Positions 25,008 to 33,819 of a stretch of 64,000 bases of DNA are shown piece by piece. The stretch comes from VAZQ01 sp963725065 (GTDB taxonomy: Bacteria; Pseudomonadota; Alphaproteobacteria; Rhizobiales; Xanthobacteraceae). The translations under genes and the position numbers were made by a program. The DNA lies in the NCBI GenBank assembly GCA_963725065.1, contig CAVRXD010000038.1, positions 1 through 64,000 on the forward strand, written 5' to 3'. The notes beneath the pieces were generated by a model. That model saw nothing but the letters and a program-made list of their open reading frames with translations. It was not told the origin of the DNA and made no database searches. The first letter of the stretch is position 1, and each line of letters begins with the position of its first letter.

Positions 25008-25880
25008 ATGTCCATCGTCTCGCCCCCGCTCACCGCGCATTTCGCTTCGCTCGCGAACGACTACGACGTTGTGCTCAGCGACGTCTGGGGCGTCGTGCAC
25101 AACGGCGCGGTCGCCTTCGCCGAAGCCTGCGATGCGCTGGCACGCTTTCGCGACGGGGGCGGCACCGTGGTCCTGATCACCAATGCCCCGCGGCCGGGCC
25201 AGACCGTGGCGCGCCTCACGCTCGATCCGTTCGGCGTGCCCCGCACCGCCTATGACGGCATCATCAGCTCGGGCGACGTGACTCACGCGCTCATCGCCGC
25301 CCGCGCCGGCCAGCGAGTCTTCCATATCGGTCCCGCGCGGGACCTGCCGATCTATGACGGGCTCGACGCGCCCACGACCGCTTTGGAGCACGCCGACTAT
25401 GCGGTCTGCTCGGGCCTCACCGACGACACCGTGGAGACGCCGCACGATTACCACGATCTGCTCGAGCGGATGCGCGCGCGCGCCCTTCCGATGATCTGTG
25501 CCAATCCCGACGTGGTGGTGGAGCGCGGCGACAAGCTCGTCTATTGCGCCGGCGCGATCGCGGACCTCTATGCCGCCGCCGGCGGCAACGTGACCTATGC
25601 GGGCAAGCCGTATCGGCCGATCTATGAGCAGGCGCTCGCCATTGCCGAGGCCGCCCGCGGGCGGCCGGTGGAGCGCCACCGCGTGCTGGCGATCGGTGAT
25701 TCCGTGCGCACCGACATCAAGGGGGCCGAGGCCTTCGGAATCGATTCCCTGTTCGTCACCGCGGGCATCCACGCCGAGGAGCTCGGCGCCCGCAATAATC
25801 CCGACACGTCGGTGCTTTCGGACATTTTCGCGGCCGCGGGCGTCGTGCCCAAGGCGGTCATGCGCCAGCTGAACTGGTAA
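25008..25880 (+). CDS. HAD-superfamily hydrolase, subfamily IIA (TIGR01459-like)
   Basis: Cytosolic NagD-like phosphatase of 290 residues. Motif I reads VLSDVWGVVHNG, with Trp where many HAD enzymes have the second Asp; this DVWG form is characteristic of the alphaproteobacterial TIGR01459 group. Motif II is VVLITNAPRPG, and motifs III/IV appear as GKPYRPIYEQAL and LAIGDSVRTDIKGAEAFG. The substrate is unknown. I place the start at 25008 (MSIVSPPLTAHF), where the homologous part begins; an in-frame start at 24924 adds 28 unlikely residues. It lies upstream of ribF on the same strand. Confidence 0.87.
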   Translation: MSIVSPPLTAHFASLANDYDVVLSDVWGVVHNGAVAFAEACDALARFRDGGGTVVLITNAPRPGQTVARLTLDPFGVPRTAYDGIISSGDVTHALIAARAGQRVFHIGPARDLPIYDGLDAPTTALEHADYAVCSGLTDDTVETPHDYHDLLERMRARALPMICANPDVVVERGDKLVYCAGAIADLYAAAGGNVTYAGKPYRPIYEQALAIAEAARGRPVERHRVLAIGDSVRTDIKGAEAFGIDSLFVTAGIHAEELGARNNPDTSVLSDIFAAAGVVPKAVMRQLNW

Positions 25881-25972
25881 CCGGCCCCGTTCCTTGAACT
25901 AAGCTGCCGGTCTTGCGATGACAGGCCGGACCGTGGTCAATCCCTGACCCGAGACCTCGTTCACGCCCCGCC

Positions 25973-26965
25973 ATGGCCGACCAACCGCAACCACCCCACC
26001 CATTCGTCGTGGTCCGTGGCGAAACGTCGCCCGACCACACGCTCGACGGCGCGGTGCTGGCCATCGGCAATTTCGACGGGGTACACCGCGGCCATCGCGC
26101 TGTCATCGCAGCGGCGCTGGCGCGCGCCAAGACGCTCGGCCGGCCGGCGGCGGCGCTCACCTTCGAGCCGCATCCGCGCGGCTTCTTCCGGCCCAATGAG
26201 CCGCTGTTCCGGCTCACCGACGAGCGCTCGAAGCTGCGGCTCCTGGCCACCACCGGTCTCGACGGCGCGATCGTGCTGCGCTTCGACGCGGCGCTGGCGG
26301 GTTTGTCAGCCGCAGATTTCGTCACGCGCATTCTGGTGGGGCGGTTTGCCGTCGCCGGCGTCGCCATCGGTTTCGATTTTCATTTCGGTCTCAATCGCAC
26401 GGGTTCGCCCGAATATCTCGCGGCGCAGGGTGCGAAGCTCGGATTCGCGGTCGACATCGTGCCGCGCTTCGAAGACCAGGGACGGCCGGTTCGCTCCGGC
26501 CCGGTCCGCGCGGCGCTTGCCGCCGGTCAAATCCGCGAGGCGAATGAGCTTCTCGGCTATCCCTGGTTCGTCAGCGCCGAGGTGGTCCATGGCGACAAGC
26601 GCGGGCGGGAGCTCGGCTACCCCACCGCCAATCTGCGGCTCGACCCCGGTTGCGGCCTGAAGCACGGCATCTATGCGGTGCGCGTGGGCGTCGGCGCACG
26701 GCGCTACGATGGCGTCGCCAGCTTCGGACGGCGGCCGATGTTCGACCAGGGCACGGTGCTGCTCGAAGTCTTCCTGTTCGATTTTACCGGCGATCTCTAT
26801 GGCAAGGTTGTGGACGTCGCCTTCGTCGACTGGATCAGGCCTGAGCTCAAATTCGACAGCATTGAGGCCCTCATCCAGCAGATGGACGAGGATTCACGGC
26901 GCGCGCGCGCCATGCTGGCGGCTGCGCCCGGCGCATTTCCTCGGCTTGGACAGTTGTCGGCCTAG
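25973..26965 (+). CDS. ribF: Bifunctional riboflavin kinase / FAD synthetase
   Basis: Makes FMN from riboflavin and then FAD; cytosolic, 330 residues. The N-terminal nucleotidyltransferase domain has LAIGNFDGVHRGH (29-41), the HxGH-type site. ALTFEPHPRGFF and RFDAALAGLSAADFV follow. The C-terminal kinase domain has VVHGDKRGRELGYPTANL, the conserved PTAN motif, and GLKHGIYAVRV. It lies about 90 bases after the HAD gene and overlaps the convergent membrane protein gene by four bases at its 3' end. Confidence 0.95.
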   Translation: MADQPQPPHPFVVVRGETSPDHTLDGAVLAIGNFDGVHRGHRAVIAAALARAKTLGRPAAALTFEPHPRGFFRPNEPLFRLTDERSKLRLLATTGLDGAIVLRFDAALAGLSAADFVTRILVGRFAVAGVAIGFDFHFGLNRTGSPEYLAAQGAKLGFAVDIVPRFEDQGRPVRSGPVRAALAAGQIREANELLGYPWFVSAEVVHGDKRGRELGYPTANLRLDPGCGLKHGIYAVRVGVGARRYDGVASFGRRPMFDQGTVLLEVFLFDFTGDLYGKVVDVAFVDWIRPELKFDSIEALIQQMDEDSRRARAMLAAAPGAFPRLGQLSA

Positions 26966-27426
26966 CTGTCGGGATCGGGCTCGTCGTCGGCTCGCGACCT
27001 GTCTCTCCCCACCCATTCCCTCGCCAGACCCGCCGCCAGCAGCCCGACCGCAGCGAGCGAGATGAGCTTGCGCCAGCCGATTGTCTGGCCGATCTGGTAA
27101 CCCATCCCCAAAAGCTTCGGATCGAGCAAGGGCGCGGCACTGCTGCGGGCCGCGAGCTCGAGGCGGGCGCTCTCCATATTGTGGCGACGGATCATGACGC
27201 AGGCCACGGCCGCGATCGCGGCCACGACCGCGAACACGGCGCCGAGCACCAACCCGGCGATCACCCCGTCATAGAGGTCCGCCAGCCAGAGGAAGGCGGC
27301 GACCAGAAGAAACACAAAGGTCACCACCGCGGCGATGGCCGCGATGATCGCCCAGATCACGATCTGGCTATTCAAGCCGGTGCTGACTTGCGCCTTCAGG
27401 GTGAGATAACGGAGCCAACCGCTCAT
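26962..27426 (-). CDS. Small membrane protein of the holin-X/phage-holin-III-like type
   Basis: A 154-residue integral membrane protein. Two strong hydrophobic helices lie at about 22-49 and 54-80 and a weaker one at about 120-137. The layout (two adjacent helices, then a charged region, then a short helix) resembles small rhizobial proteins annotated as putative Actinobacteriophage holin superfamily III, whose role is unknown. It follows the DUF883-type gene on the same strand after about 70 bases; such membrane-anchored pairs (compare YqjD/YqjE/YqjK in E. coli) commonly sit together, so a YqjE-like role is plausible but inferred. Confidence 0.65.
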   Translation of the reverse strand: MSGWLRYLTLKAQVSTGLNSQIVIWAIIAAIAAVVTFVFLLVAAFLWLADLYDGVIAGLVLGAVFAVVAAIAAVACVMIRRHNMESARLELAARSSAAPLLDPKLLGMGYQIGQTIGWRKLISLAAVGLLAAGLAREWVGRDRSRADDEPDPDS

Positions 27427-27495
27427 GCGCGCAACTCACCGCATGCTGCGGCGGCCCGCGCCGGTCTCACGTCGGCAAATCTGCGGCCGGAGCGC

Positions 27496-27891
27496 TCAGC
27501 GCCGCCAGGTCGCACCGAACAGGAAGCCGATGCCCACCGCGAGCGCGAGCGTGGTGTAAGGCCGGTTCTTGAGCGACTCGTCGATGGCATCCACCATGTT
27601 GTCGCCGACTTCGCGCACGGCGTCGACCGCTTCCTGGCCTTTGGCACTGACATCCGACACCACCCCTTCCACGTTCGACTTTGCGCGGCTCCAGGTTGCG
27701 CTGCCCTTGGACGAGAAGATGTCGGCAATCTGGTTGCTGAGGCGGGCGACATCGCTGCGCAGCAATTCCACATCGGCACGGATGTCATTGCCGGCGGCGG
27801 AGGCCGCCCTGCTGCTTTCCCGCGCGGCTTCCTGGACGTCTCGCACGGTACCCCGAACGGTATCTCTTATCGGATTCGATGTATCGGGCAT
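27496..27891 (-). CDS. DUF883 family protein, ElaB/YqjD-like
   Basis: A 131-residue protein with the ElaB/YqjD layout: a long charged amphipathic helical region (about 10-105, for example DIRADVELLRSDVARLSNQI) and a C-terminal membrane anchor NRPYTTLALAVGIGFLFGAT followed by WRR. In E. coli, YqjD-type proteins are inner-membrane anchored and associate with ribosomes in stationary phase; transfer of that role is inference. It precedes the small two-helix membrane protein on the same strand. Confidence 0.87.
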   Translation of the reverse strand: MPDTSNPIRDTVRGTVRDVQEAARESSRAASAAGNDIRADVELLRSDVARLSNQIADIFSSKGSATWSRAKSNVEGVVSDVSAKGQEAVDAVREVGDNMVDAIDESLKNRPYTTLALAVGIGFLFGATWRR

Positions 27892-27971
27892 TTGCGTGCT
27901 CCACTCTCAAGGGGAAATACTCGCCGCGGCGCTAACCAAGCGCAAGCAAAAAAGTTCCATCTGCGCGCGGC

Positions 27972-29108
27972 TCAGTCCGGAAGCTTGCTCTCGTCCGGCG
28001 GAAACAAGTGATTAAGCGTCACCAGTCCCACCATCGTGAGCGGGACGGCGAGGAACGCTCCGATCGGACCCCAGAGCCAGGCCCAAAAGGCAAGCGCCAG
28101 CAGCACCATGAGCGGGTTGAGCGTCAGCTGGTGGCCAAGCACGGCGGGCGTGACGAACTGGCCTTCGATGGTTGCCACCGCAACGAAGGCCGCCGGCGGG
28201 ATCAAGGCGAAGCTCAGCGACGGAAACGTCACCAGCCCGACGCCGAGGATGATCAGGGTCAAGCATGCGGCGCCGATATAGGGGATGTAGTTCAGCGCCA
28301 TGGCCAGGATCCCGAAGATGAGCGGGTTCGGAAAGCCGAAAAGCCAAGCGCCTAGAGCGACCACCACGCCCAGGCCGAAATTGATGACCGTCACGATCGC
28401 GACATAGGACGCCAAGTGGTCCTCGATGTCGTTGGCAATACGGAAGAAGCGGAGCTTGGCGTCGCGGGTGGTGAAGAACGAGACCATGTACCGGCGAAAA
28501 TCCATCTGCGTCGCCAGGAAGAAAATGAGCGTCACGAAGAACAGGGTGATCTCGACCACCGCCGGGGTGACCACGGAAATCACCGGGGTGACCATGGCCA
28601 ATTGCGATTGCTCGACCGCAACCGCCTTTCCGGCCGAGGGCATCAACACCTCTTGCAGTTCTTGCAGCGCGGCCAGCGGCCGATCGAGCACGTAAAGCTT
28701 CTGCTTGATCGCGGCGCCGATCTCCGGCGCCTTGGCAATCCATTCACTAACTGGATTGGCGAGCAGCGTGACGGCGGAGCCGGCGGCGGCGATCAGGAGC
28801 AGACCGAGAGCGACCGCGGTCGCCCACGGAGAGATCCGATGGCGCGCGCCAGCCTTGACGATCGGCGCCAGCGTCGTGCCGATCAGGACCGCTGCCACCA
28901 CCGGCAGCAGAACCGGGCGGCAGAAGTAGAGAAACGCTCCCAGCAGCAAAATGAAGATGCCGACGGTCGCCATCTGCGTCGCCGGCGTCCATATATCCTC
29001 GATCGATCCGAGAGGCTCCCGATCCTTGACCTGGCGATCCTGGACTTGGCGATCCTTGACCTGGGCGTTGCGCCGTTCGCGATGGGCGCGAAGAAATTCC
29101 ACGGTCAC
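27972..29108 (-). CDS. AI-2E family transporter (YdiK/PerM/TqsA-type permease)
   Basis: Polytopic inner-membrane protein of 378 residues with about 8 hydrophobic helices (FILLLGAFLYFCRPVLLPVV, WATAVALGLLLIAAAGSAV, VVEITLFFVTLIFFLATQMD, GLGVVVALGAWLFGF, LMVLLALAFWAWLWGPIGAF). The family includes the E. coli autoinducer-2 exporter TqsA and many permeases of unknown substrate. The first about 45 residues are hydrophilic and carry a repeated five-residue unit (VKDRQ, VQDRQ, VKDRE) encoded by a 15-base tandem repeat. An ATG just before FILLL could be the true start, so the N-terminal tail is uncertain. Confidence 0.85.
   Translation of the reverse strand: MTVEFLRAHRERRNAQVKDRQVQDRQVKDREPLGSIEDIWTPATQMATVGIFILLLGAFLYFCRPVLLPVVAAVLIGTTLAPIVKAGARHRISPWATAVALGLLLIAAAGSAVTLLANPVSEWIAKAPEIGAAIKQKLYVLDRPLAALQELQEVLMPSAGKAVAVEQSQLAMVTPVISVVTPAVVEITLFFVTLIFFLATQMDFRRYMVSFFTTRDAKLRFFRIANDIEDHLASYVAIVTVINFGLGVVVALGAWLFGFPNPLIFGILAMALNYIPYIGAACLTLIILGVGLVTFPSLSFALIPPAAFVAVATIEGQFVTPAVLGHQLTLNPLMVLLALAFWAWLWGPIGAFLAVPLTMVGLVTLNHLFPPDESKLPD
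29021..29065. repeat. 15-base tandem repeat, three copies
   Basis: GATCCTTGACCTGGC, GATCCTGGACTTGGC and GATCCTTGACCTGGG follow each other exactly (29021-29035, 29036-29050, 29051-29065). On the minus strand they encode repeated Q/V-K-D-R units in the N-terminal tail of the AI-2E family protein. The frame is preserved, so copy number could vary without breaking the gene. Confidence 0.85.
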
Positions 29109-29378
29109 CTCCAGGAGGCGAACGGCGCAGGGTCCGTCCGGCGAAGGTCAACGCGAGGTTATCACGCCCGGTTCCGCGCCGCGACCGCCGGCGCGGGCCT
29201 TTCCGGGCGCGGGCCCATCTGCTAGGAAGCGCGGCAGGAGTGCACGCATGTCATTCGCCGCCGTTTTGGGGTCGGCCGCTCGGCAAATTAGCTGCCCGGC
29301 TCGCGCTTGACCGTTGGTCGGCGGGGCCGGGATCGTGCTGCCGAGCCACTCTTGCCATCGAATTCCAAGTAGACCGTC

Positions 29379-32357
29379 ATGAACGCCCGCGATTACAGCG
29401 AGACTTTATTCCTGCCCAAGACCGACTTCCCCATGCGCGCCGGGTTGCCGCAGAAGGAGCCTCAGCTGCTGGCGCGCTGGCATCAGCTCGGCCTCTACGA
29501 GCGGCTGCGCGCGGCCGCGGCGGGCCTGCCGAAATTCATCCTCCACGACGGCCCCCCCTACGCCAACGGCAACATCCATATCGGCCATGCGCTCAACAAG
29601 ATCCTCAAGGATGTGGTGACGCGCAGCCAGCAGATGCTCGGCTTCGATTCGAACTACGTGCCGGGCTGGGACTGCCACGGCCTCCCGATCGAGTGGAAGA
29701 TCGAGGAGGAATACCGCGCCAAGGGCAAGAACAAGGACGCAGTGCCGTTGGTCGAATTCCGCCGCGAGTGCCGCGCTTTCGCCGCGCACTGGGTCGAGGT
29801 GCAGCGCGAGGAATTCAAGCGGCTCGGGGTGGAGGGCGACTGGGCCCACCCCTATTCCACCATGGACTTCGCCGCCGAGGCGCAGATCGCGCGCGAGATC
29901 ATGAAGTTCGCACAGAACGGCACGCTCTATCGCGGCTCGAAGCCTGTCATGTGGTCGGTGGTGGAGAAGACCGCGCTGGCCGAAGCCGAGGTCGAGTACG
30001 AGGACTACGTCTCCGATCAGGTATGGGTGAAGTTTCCGGTTCGCACGTCACCCGGACCGAATCACAAGTTGGCGGGCGCCGCGCTCGTCATCTGGACGAC
30101 GACACCGTGGACCATTCCCGGCAACCGCGCGATCAGCTACTCGCCAAAAATCGAGTACGGGCTCTACGAAGTGGTCGACGCACCCGCGGGAAACTGGGCC
30201 AAGCCGGGCGAGCGGTTGGTGCTGGCGGACAAACTCGCCGCGGATGTGTTCCAGCAGGCACGCGTCACCGCTCACAACAGACTGGGTGACGTTCCTGCCG
30301 CCGATCTGGCGGCTATGGTCGGCGACCATCCGCTCAAAACGTTCAACGCCGGTTACCATTTTGCCGTACCGCTGCTCGCCGGCGACCATGTCACCGACGA
30401 CGCCGGCACCGGCTTCGTGCACACCGCGCCCGGCCATGGCCGCGAGGACTTCGAAGTCTGGACCGGGAATGCTGCGAAGCTTGCCGCGCGCGGCATCAAC
30501 ACCACGATCCCCTACACCGTCGACGCCGATGGCCGCTTCACCGATCACGCGCCGGGCTTCATCGGCAAGCGCGTGCTCACCGACAAGGGTGACAAGGGCG
30601 ACGCCAACGAGGCCGTGATCAAGGCCCTGGTCGACGCCGGCATGCTGCTCGCGCGCGGCCGGCTCAAGCACCAGTATCCGCATTCCTGGCGCTCGAAGAA
30701 GCCGGTGATCTTCCGCAACACGCCGCAATGGTTCATTGCGATGGACAAGCCGATCGAGGGGCCCGACGGCAAGGCGAAGCCGGGCGACACGCTGCGCCAT
30801 CGCGCGTTCGAAGCGATCGAGATCACCCGCTGGGTGCCGCAGCAGGGACAGAACCGCATCACCGGCATGGTCGAAAGCAAGCCCGACTGGGTGATCTCGC
30901 GCCAGCGCGCCTGGGGCGTGCCGATCACGGTATTCGTCCGCGAGAAGGACGACGGCTCGGTCGAGATCCTCAACGACGCGCGCGTCAACAAGCGCATCGC
31001 CGACGCCTTCGAGCAGGAAGGCGCCGACGCCTGGTATGCGACCGGCGCCGCCGCGCGTTTCCTCAAGCCCGACTACGACTCGAACGAGTGGCAGAAGGTC
31101 GACGACATTCTCGACGTCTGGTTCGATTCCGGATCGACCCATGCATTCGTGCTGGAAGACCCCAAGCATTTCCCCTCGCTCGCCGGGATCAAGCGCAAGC
31201 GGGACGGCGGCGCCGACACCGTGATGTATCTCGAAGGGTCGGATCAGCACCGCGGCTGGTTCCAGTCCTCCTTGCTCGAATCCTGCGGCACGCGCGGACG
31301 GGCGCCGTTCGACGTCGTGCTCACGCACGGCTTCGTGCTCGACGAGGACGGACGCAAGATGTCGAAGTCGCTCGGCAACGTGACGGCGCCGCAGGACGTG
31401 ATCAAGCAGTCGGGCGCCGATATTCTGCGGATGTGGGTGTGCGCGTCTGACTATGCCGACGATCTGCGCATCGGGCCGGAAATCCTCAAGACCACGGTGG
31501 ACACCTATCGCAAGCTGCGCAACACCATCCGCTGGATGCTGGGCTCGCTTGCGCATTTCCGCGAGGAAGACCGCGTCGCGCCGGCTGACATGCCGGAGCT
31601 CGAACGGCTCATGCTGCACCGGCTCACCGAGCTCGACGGGCTGGTGCGACAGGCCTATGCCGATTTCGACTACAAGCGCATCTTCGCTGCCCTCAACGTC
31701 TTCATGACCACCGACCTCTCGGCGTTCTACTTCGACATCCGCAAGGACACGCTCTACTGCGATCCGATCTCATCGACGACGCGCAAGGCCTGTCTGACCG
31801 TGCTCGACCATCTCTTTCGCGCCACGGTCACCTGGCTCGCACCCATGCTGCCGTTCACTGCCGAGGAGGCCTGGCTCGCGCGCTATCCTTCCGAAGACGG
31901 TTCCGTGCATCTCGAACAGTTCCCGGATCTGCCCGCTTCCTGGCGCGACGAGGTGCTCGCGGAGAAATGGCGCAAGGTGCGCAATGTCCGCCGCGTGGTC
32001 ACCGGCGCGATCGAGATCGAGCGAGCGCAAAAGCGCATCGGCTCCTCGCTCGAGGCCGCACCCGTCGTCTACGTGTCCGACCCCGACCTGTTCGCGACGC
32101 TGGCCGATATCGACCTCGCGGAGGTCGCGATCACCTCGGACGCGACCTTGGTTCAGGGCGATGGTCCGCCGACCGCGTTCCGCCTCGACGATGTCAAGGC
32201 GGTAGCGGTCGAGGTGCGGCTGGCGGAAGGCACGAAATGCGCCCGCTCCTGGAAGATCCTGCCGAGCGTCGGCTCCGATCCTGCCTACCCTGATGTCACC
32301 CCGCGCGACGCCCAGGCGCTGCGGGAATGGGATGCGCTGCGCAAGGCGGCGGAGTGA
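29379..32357 (+). CDS. ileS: Isoleucyl-tRNA synthetase
   Basis: Class I aminoacyl-tRNA synthetase of 992 residues. The HIGH signature is in NGNIHIGHALNKILKD (about 64-79) and the KMSKS loop is GRKMSKSLGN (660-664 for KMSKS). The editing domain lies between, with LVIWTTTPWTIPGNRA and AGTGFVHTAPGHGREDF. WVISRQRAWGVPI is also typical. The C-terminus lacks the zinc-binding cysteine cluster of E. coli IleS, common in alphaproteobacteria. It is followed after six bases by lspA, the conserved ileS-lspA pairing. Confidence 0.97.
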   Translation: MNARDYSETLFLPKTDFPMRAGLPQKEPQLLARWHQLGLYERLRAAAAGLPKFILHDGPPYANGNIHIGHALNKILKDVVTRSQQMLGFDSNYVPGWDCHGLPIEWKIEEEYRAKGKNKDAVPLVEFRRECRAFAAHWVEVQREEFKRLGVEGDWAHPYSTMDFAAEAQIAREIMKFAQNGTLYRGSKPVMWSVVEKTALAEAEVEYEDYVSDQVWVKFPVRTSPGPNHKLAGAALVIWTTTPWTIPGNRAISYSPKIEYGLYEVVDAPAGNWAKPGERLVLADKLAADVFQQARVTAHNRLGDVPAADLAAMVGDHPLKTFNAGYHFAVPLLAGDHVTDDAGTGFVHTAPGHGREDFEVWTGNAAKLAARGINTTIPYTVDADGRFTDHAPGFIGKRVLTDKGDKGDANEAVIKALVDAGMLLARGRLKHQYPHSWRSKKPVIFRNTPQWFIAMDKPIEGPDGKAKPGDTLRHRAFEAIEITRWVPQQGQNRITGMVESKPDWVISRQRAWGVPITVFVREKDDGSVEILNDARVNKRIADAFEQEGADAWYATGAAARFLKPDYDSNEWQKVDDILDVWFDSGSTHAFVLEDPKHFPSLAGIKRKRDGGADTVMYLEGSDQHRGWFQSSLLESCGTRGRAPFDVVLTHGFVLDEDGRKMSKSLGNVTAPQDVIKQSGADILRMWVCASDYADDLRIGPEILKTTVDTYRKLRNTIRWMLGSLAHFREEDRVAPADMPELERLMLHRLTELDGLVRQAYADFDYKRIFAALNVFMTTDLSAFYFDIRKDTLYCDPISSTTRKACLTVLDHLFRATVTWLAPMLPFTAEEAWLARYPSEDGSVHLEQFPDLPASWRDEVLAEKWRKVRNVRRVVTGAIEIERAQKRIGSSLEAAPVVYVSDPDLFATLADIDLAEVAITSDATLVQGDGPPTAFRLDDVKAVAVEVRLAEGTKCARSWKILPSVGSDPAYPDVTPRDAQALREWDALRKAAE

Positions 32358-32363
32358 CCGCTG

Positions 32364-32912
32364 GTGACCGAACACACACCCGCAAGGATGCGGTCGGAGC
32401 GCGCACCCCTGCTTTGGGGCCCTCTGACCCGCTTCGCGCTGGCGGTCGCCCTGGTGGCCGCCGCCATCGATCAGGCGGCCAAACTGTGGCTCCTGTTCGT
32501 CTTCGATCTGGGCGCGCGCGGAATCGTGACGCTGACGCCCTTCCTCGATCTCGTGCTGATCTGGAATACCGGCATCAGCTACGGGCTGCTCCGCCAGGAA
32601 GGCCCCCTGGGGCAGTGGGTTCTGCTGGCGCTCAAGGCGGCCGCGGTCGTTTTGCTGTGGATTTGGCTGGCCCGGACGTCTTCAAGGCTCACCGCGCTCA
32701 GCCTAGGCCTCATCATCGGGGGGGCCATCGGCAATGCCATCGATCGCCTCGCCTATGGGGCAGTCGCCGATTTCGTGCTGTTTCATGTGACGACGGCGAG
32801 CTTCAGCTTCAAATGGTACGTATTCAACCTTGCCGACGTGGCCATCGTGGCCGGAGTGATCGGGCTCCTGTACGAAACCCTCGTGGGGGCTGATGCCGCA
32901 AAAGCGCCCTGA
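32364..32912 (+). CDS. lspA: Lipoprotein signal peptidase (signal peptidase II)
   Basis: Inner-membrane aspartyl protease that removes signal peptides from diacylglyceryl-modified prolipoproteins, 182 residues with four membrane helices. The catalytic dyad is Asp127 in GNAIDRLAYGAVADF and Asp158 in FNLADVAIVAG, and the conserved N-terminal DQAAK (36-40) and WNTGISYGLL are present. The start is a GTG at 32364, six bases after the ileS stop; an ATG at 32388 is possible. Co-transcription with ileS is expected. Confidence 0.95.
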   Translation: MTEHTPARMRSERAPLLWGPLTRFALAVALVAAAIDQAAKLWLLFVFDLGARGIVTLTPFLDLVLIWNTGISYGLLRQEGPLGQWVLLALKAAAVVLLWIWLARTSSRLTALSLGLIIGGAIGNAIDRLAYGAVADFVLFHVTTASFSFKWYVFNLADVAIVAGVIGLLYETLVGADAAKAP

Positions 32913-32978
32913 TCCCTGCTCAGAGTATCCGCGGGGCATACGGCACGCAATTTCTGCCGTCACGTTAAGGGGATAGCC

Positions 32979-33695
32979 ATGCGGCACCGGAATCCGAACG
33001 GGCGGCGACGGATCGCTGCCGCGGCAGCAGTCGCGCTGGCGGTCGCACTGGCGACGGTCGCGGGCGGCACCAGCGCTTTCGCGCAGAGCGCGGCCGAGGA
33101 CGAGGAGGTACCGCTCGACACCAAGCTCATGCGACAGTTCCTCAAGGATTTGGGCCTGCGCAGGGACGGAGAAGGCATCGATTACCGCGAACGTGCGCCA
33201 CTCGTGGTGCCGCCGAGCCGCAATCTGCCGCCGCCGCAAAGCGAAGCCTCCGTCACAGCCAATCCGGCCTGGCCCAAGGATCCCGATGCGCAGCAGCGCA
33301 AGGTCGAGGCCGCGAAGAAAAAGCTGCCCAACCGGACTGCGGCCGAAACCATGGAAGCGGAAGGACGACCGATTTCCCGCTCCGAGCTCGACCGCGGCAA
33401 GATCGCCCCCGGAACCAGCGCCAACGCGGGCAGTCCGCAGTATCCGGACGAGAGCGCGCGGGCGATGCGGCCGTCGGAACTGGGCTCCAAGAGCTTTTTC
33501 AGTGACATCTTTTCGTCTTTTAGCGATAAGGGGGAAACTGGGACCTTCACCGGCGAGCCGACTCGGGAGAGCCTGACCGCGCCGCCGGCTGGTTATCAGA
33601 CACCTTCGCCGGCCCAGCCCTATGGACTTGCTCCGAAGCAAGCAAAGGGCAAGGCAGCGACGGTCGAAGACCGCGCCGCGGGAACCCCTCGCTAA
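32979..33695 (+). CDS. Exported protein of unknown function, DUF3035/BamF-like segment
   Basis: A 238-residue exported protein with a signal sequence (about 10-36, ending TSAFAQS) and a low-complexity, Pro/Ser/Lys-rich mature region without helices long enough for a membrane. GIDYRERAPLVVPPSRNLPP (66-85) resembles the short conserved core of DUF3035 proteins, which include the alphaproteobacterial BAM-complex subunit BamF; the match is by eye and limited to this segment. The RDYPxR-like position and the gene's place between lspA and M16 peptidases argue for an envelope role. AAGGGGAT precedes the ATG. Confidence 0.65.
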   Translation: MRHRNPNGRRRIAAAAAVALAVALATVAGGTSAFAQSAAEDEEVPLDTKLMRQFLKDLGLRRDGEGIDYRERAPLVVPPSRNLPPPQSEASVTANPAWPKDPDAQQRKVEAAKKKLPNRTAAETMEAEGRPISRSELDRGKIAPGTSANAGSPQYPDESARAMRPSELGSKSFFSDIFSSFSDKGETGTFTGEPTRESLTAPPAGYQTPSPAQPYGLAPKQAKGKAATVEDRAAGTPR

Positions 33696-33819
33696 ACACC
33701 GGCGGCCCGCGCCGCCGCAGGGTGTTCCTGTCCGCGCTTCACCCCTTCGCCCACGGCCGGTGCCGTGGCGCGTTCGCCCGCGAGGTTGCGGGCAGTGCGA
33801 TCGTTGGTAGGACACCGTC

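Noticed and set aside
29021..29065. CRISPR-like array
   Set aside because: Three direct 15-base units without spacers, inside a coding region.
30048..31619. Minus-strand open frame of over 500 codons opposite ileS
   Set aside because: IleS is intact in the plus strand; no family features in the antisense product.
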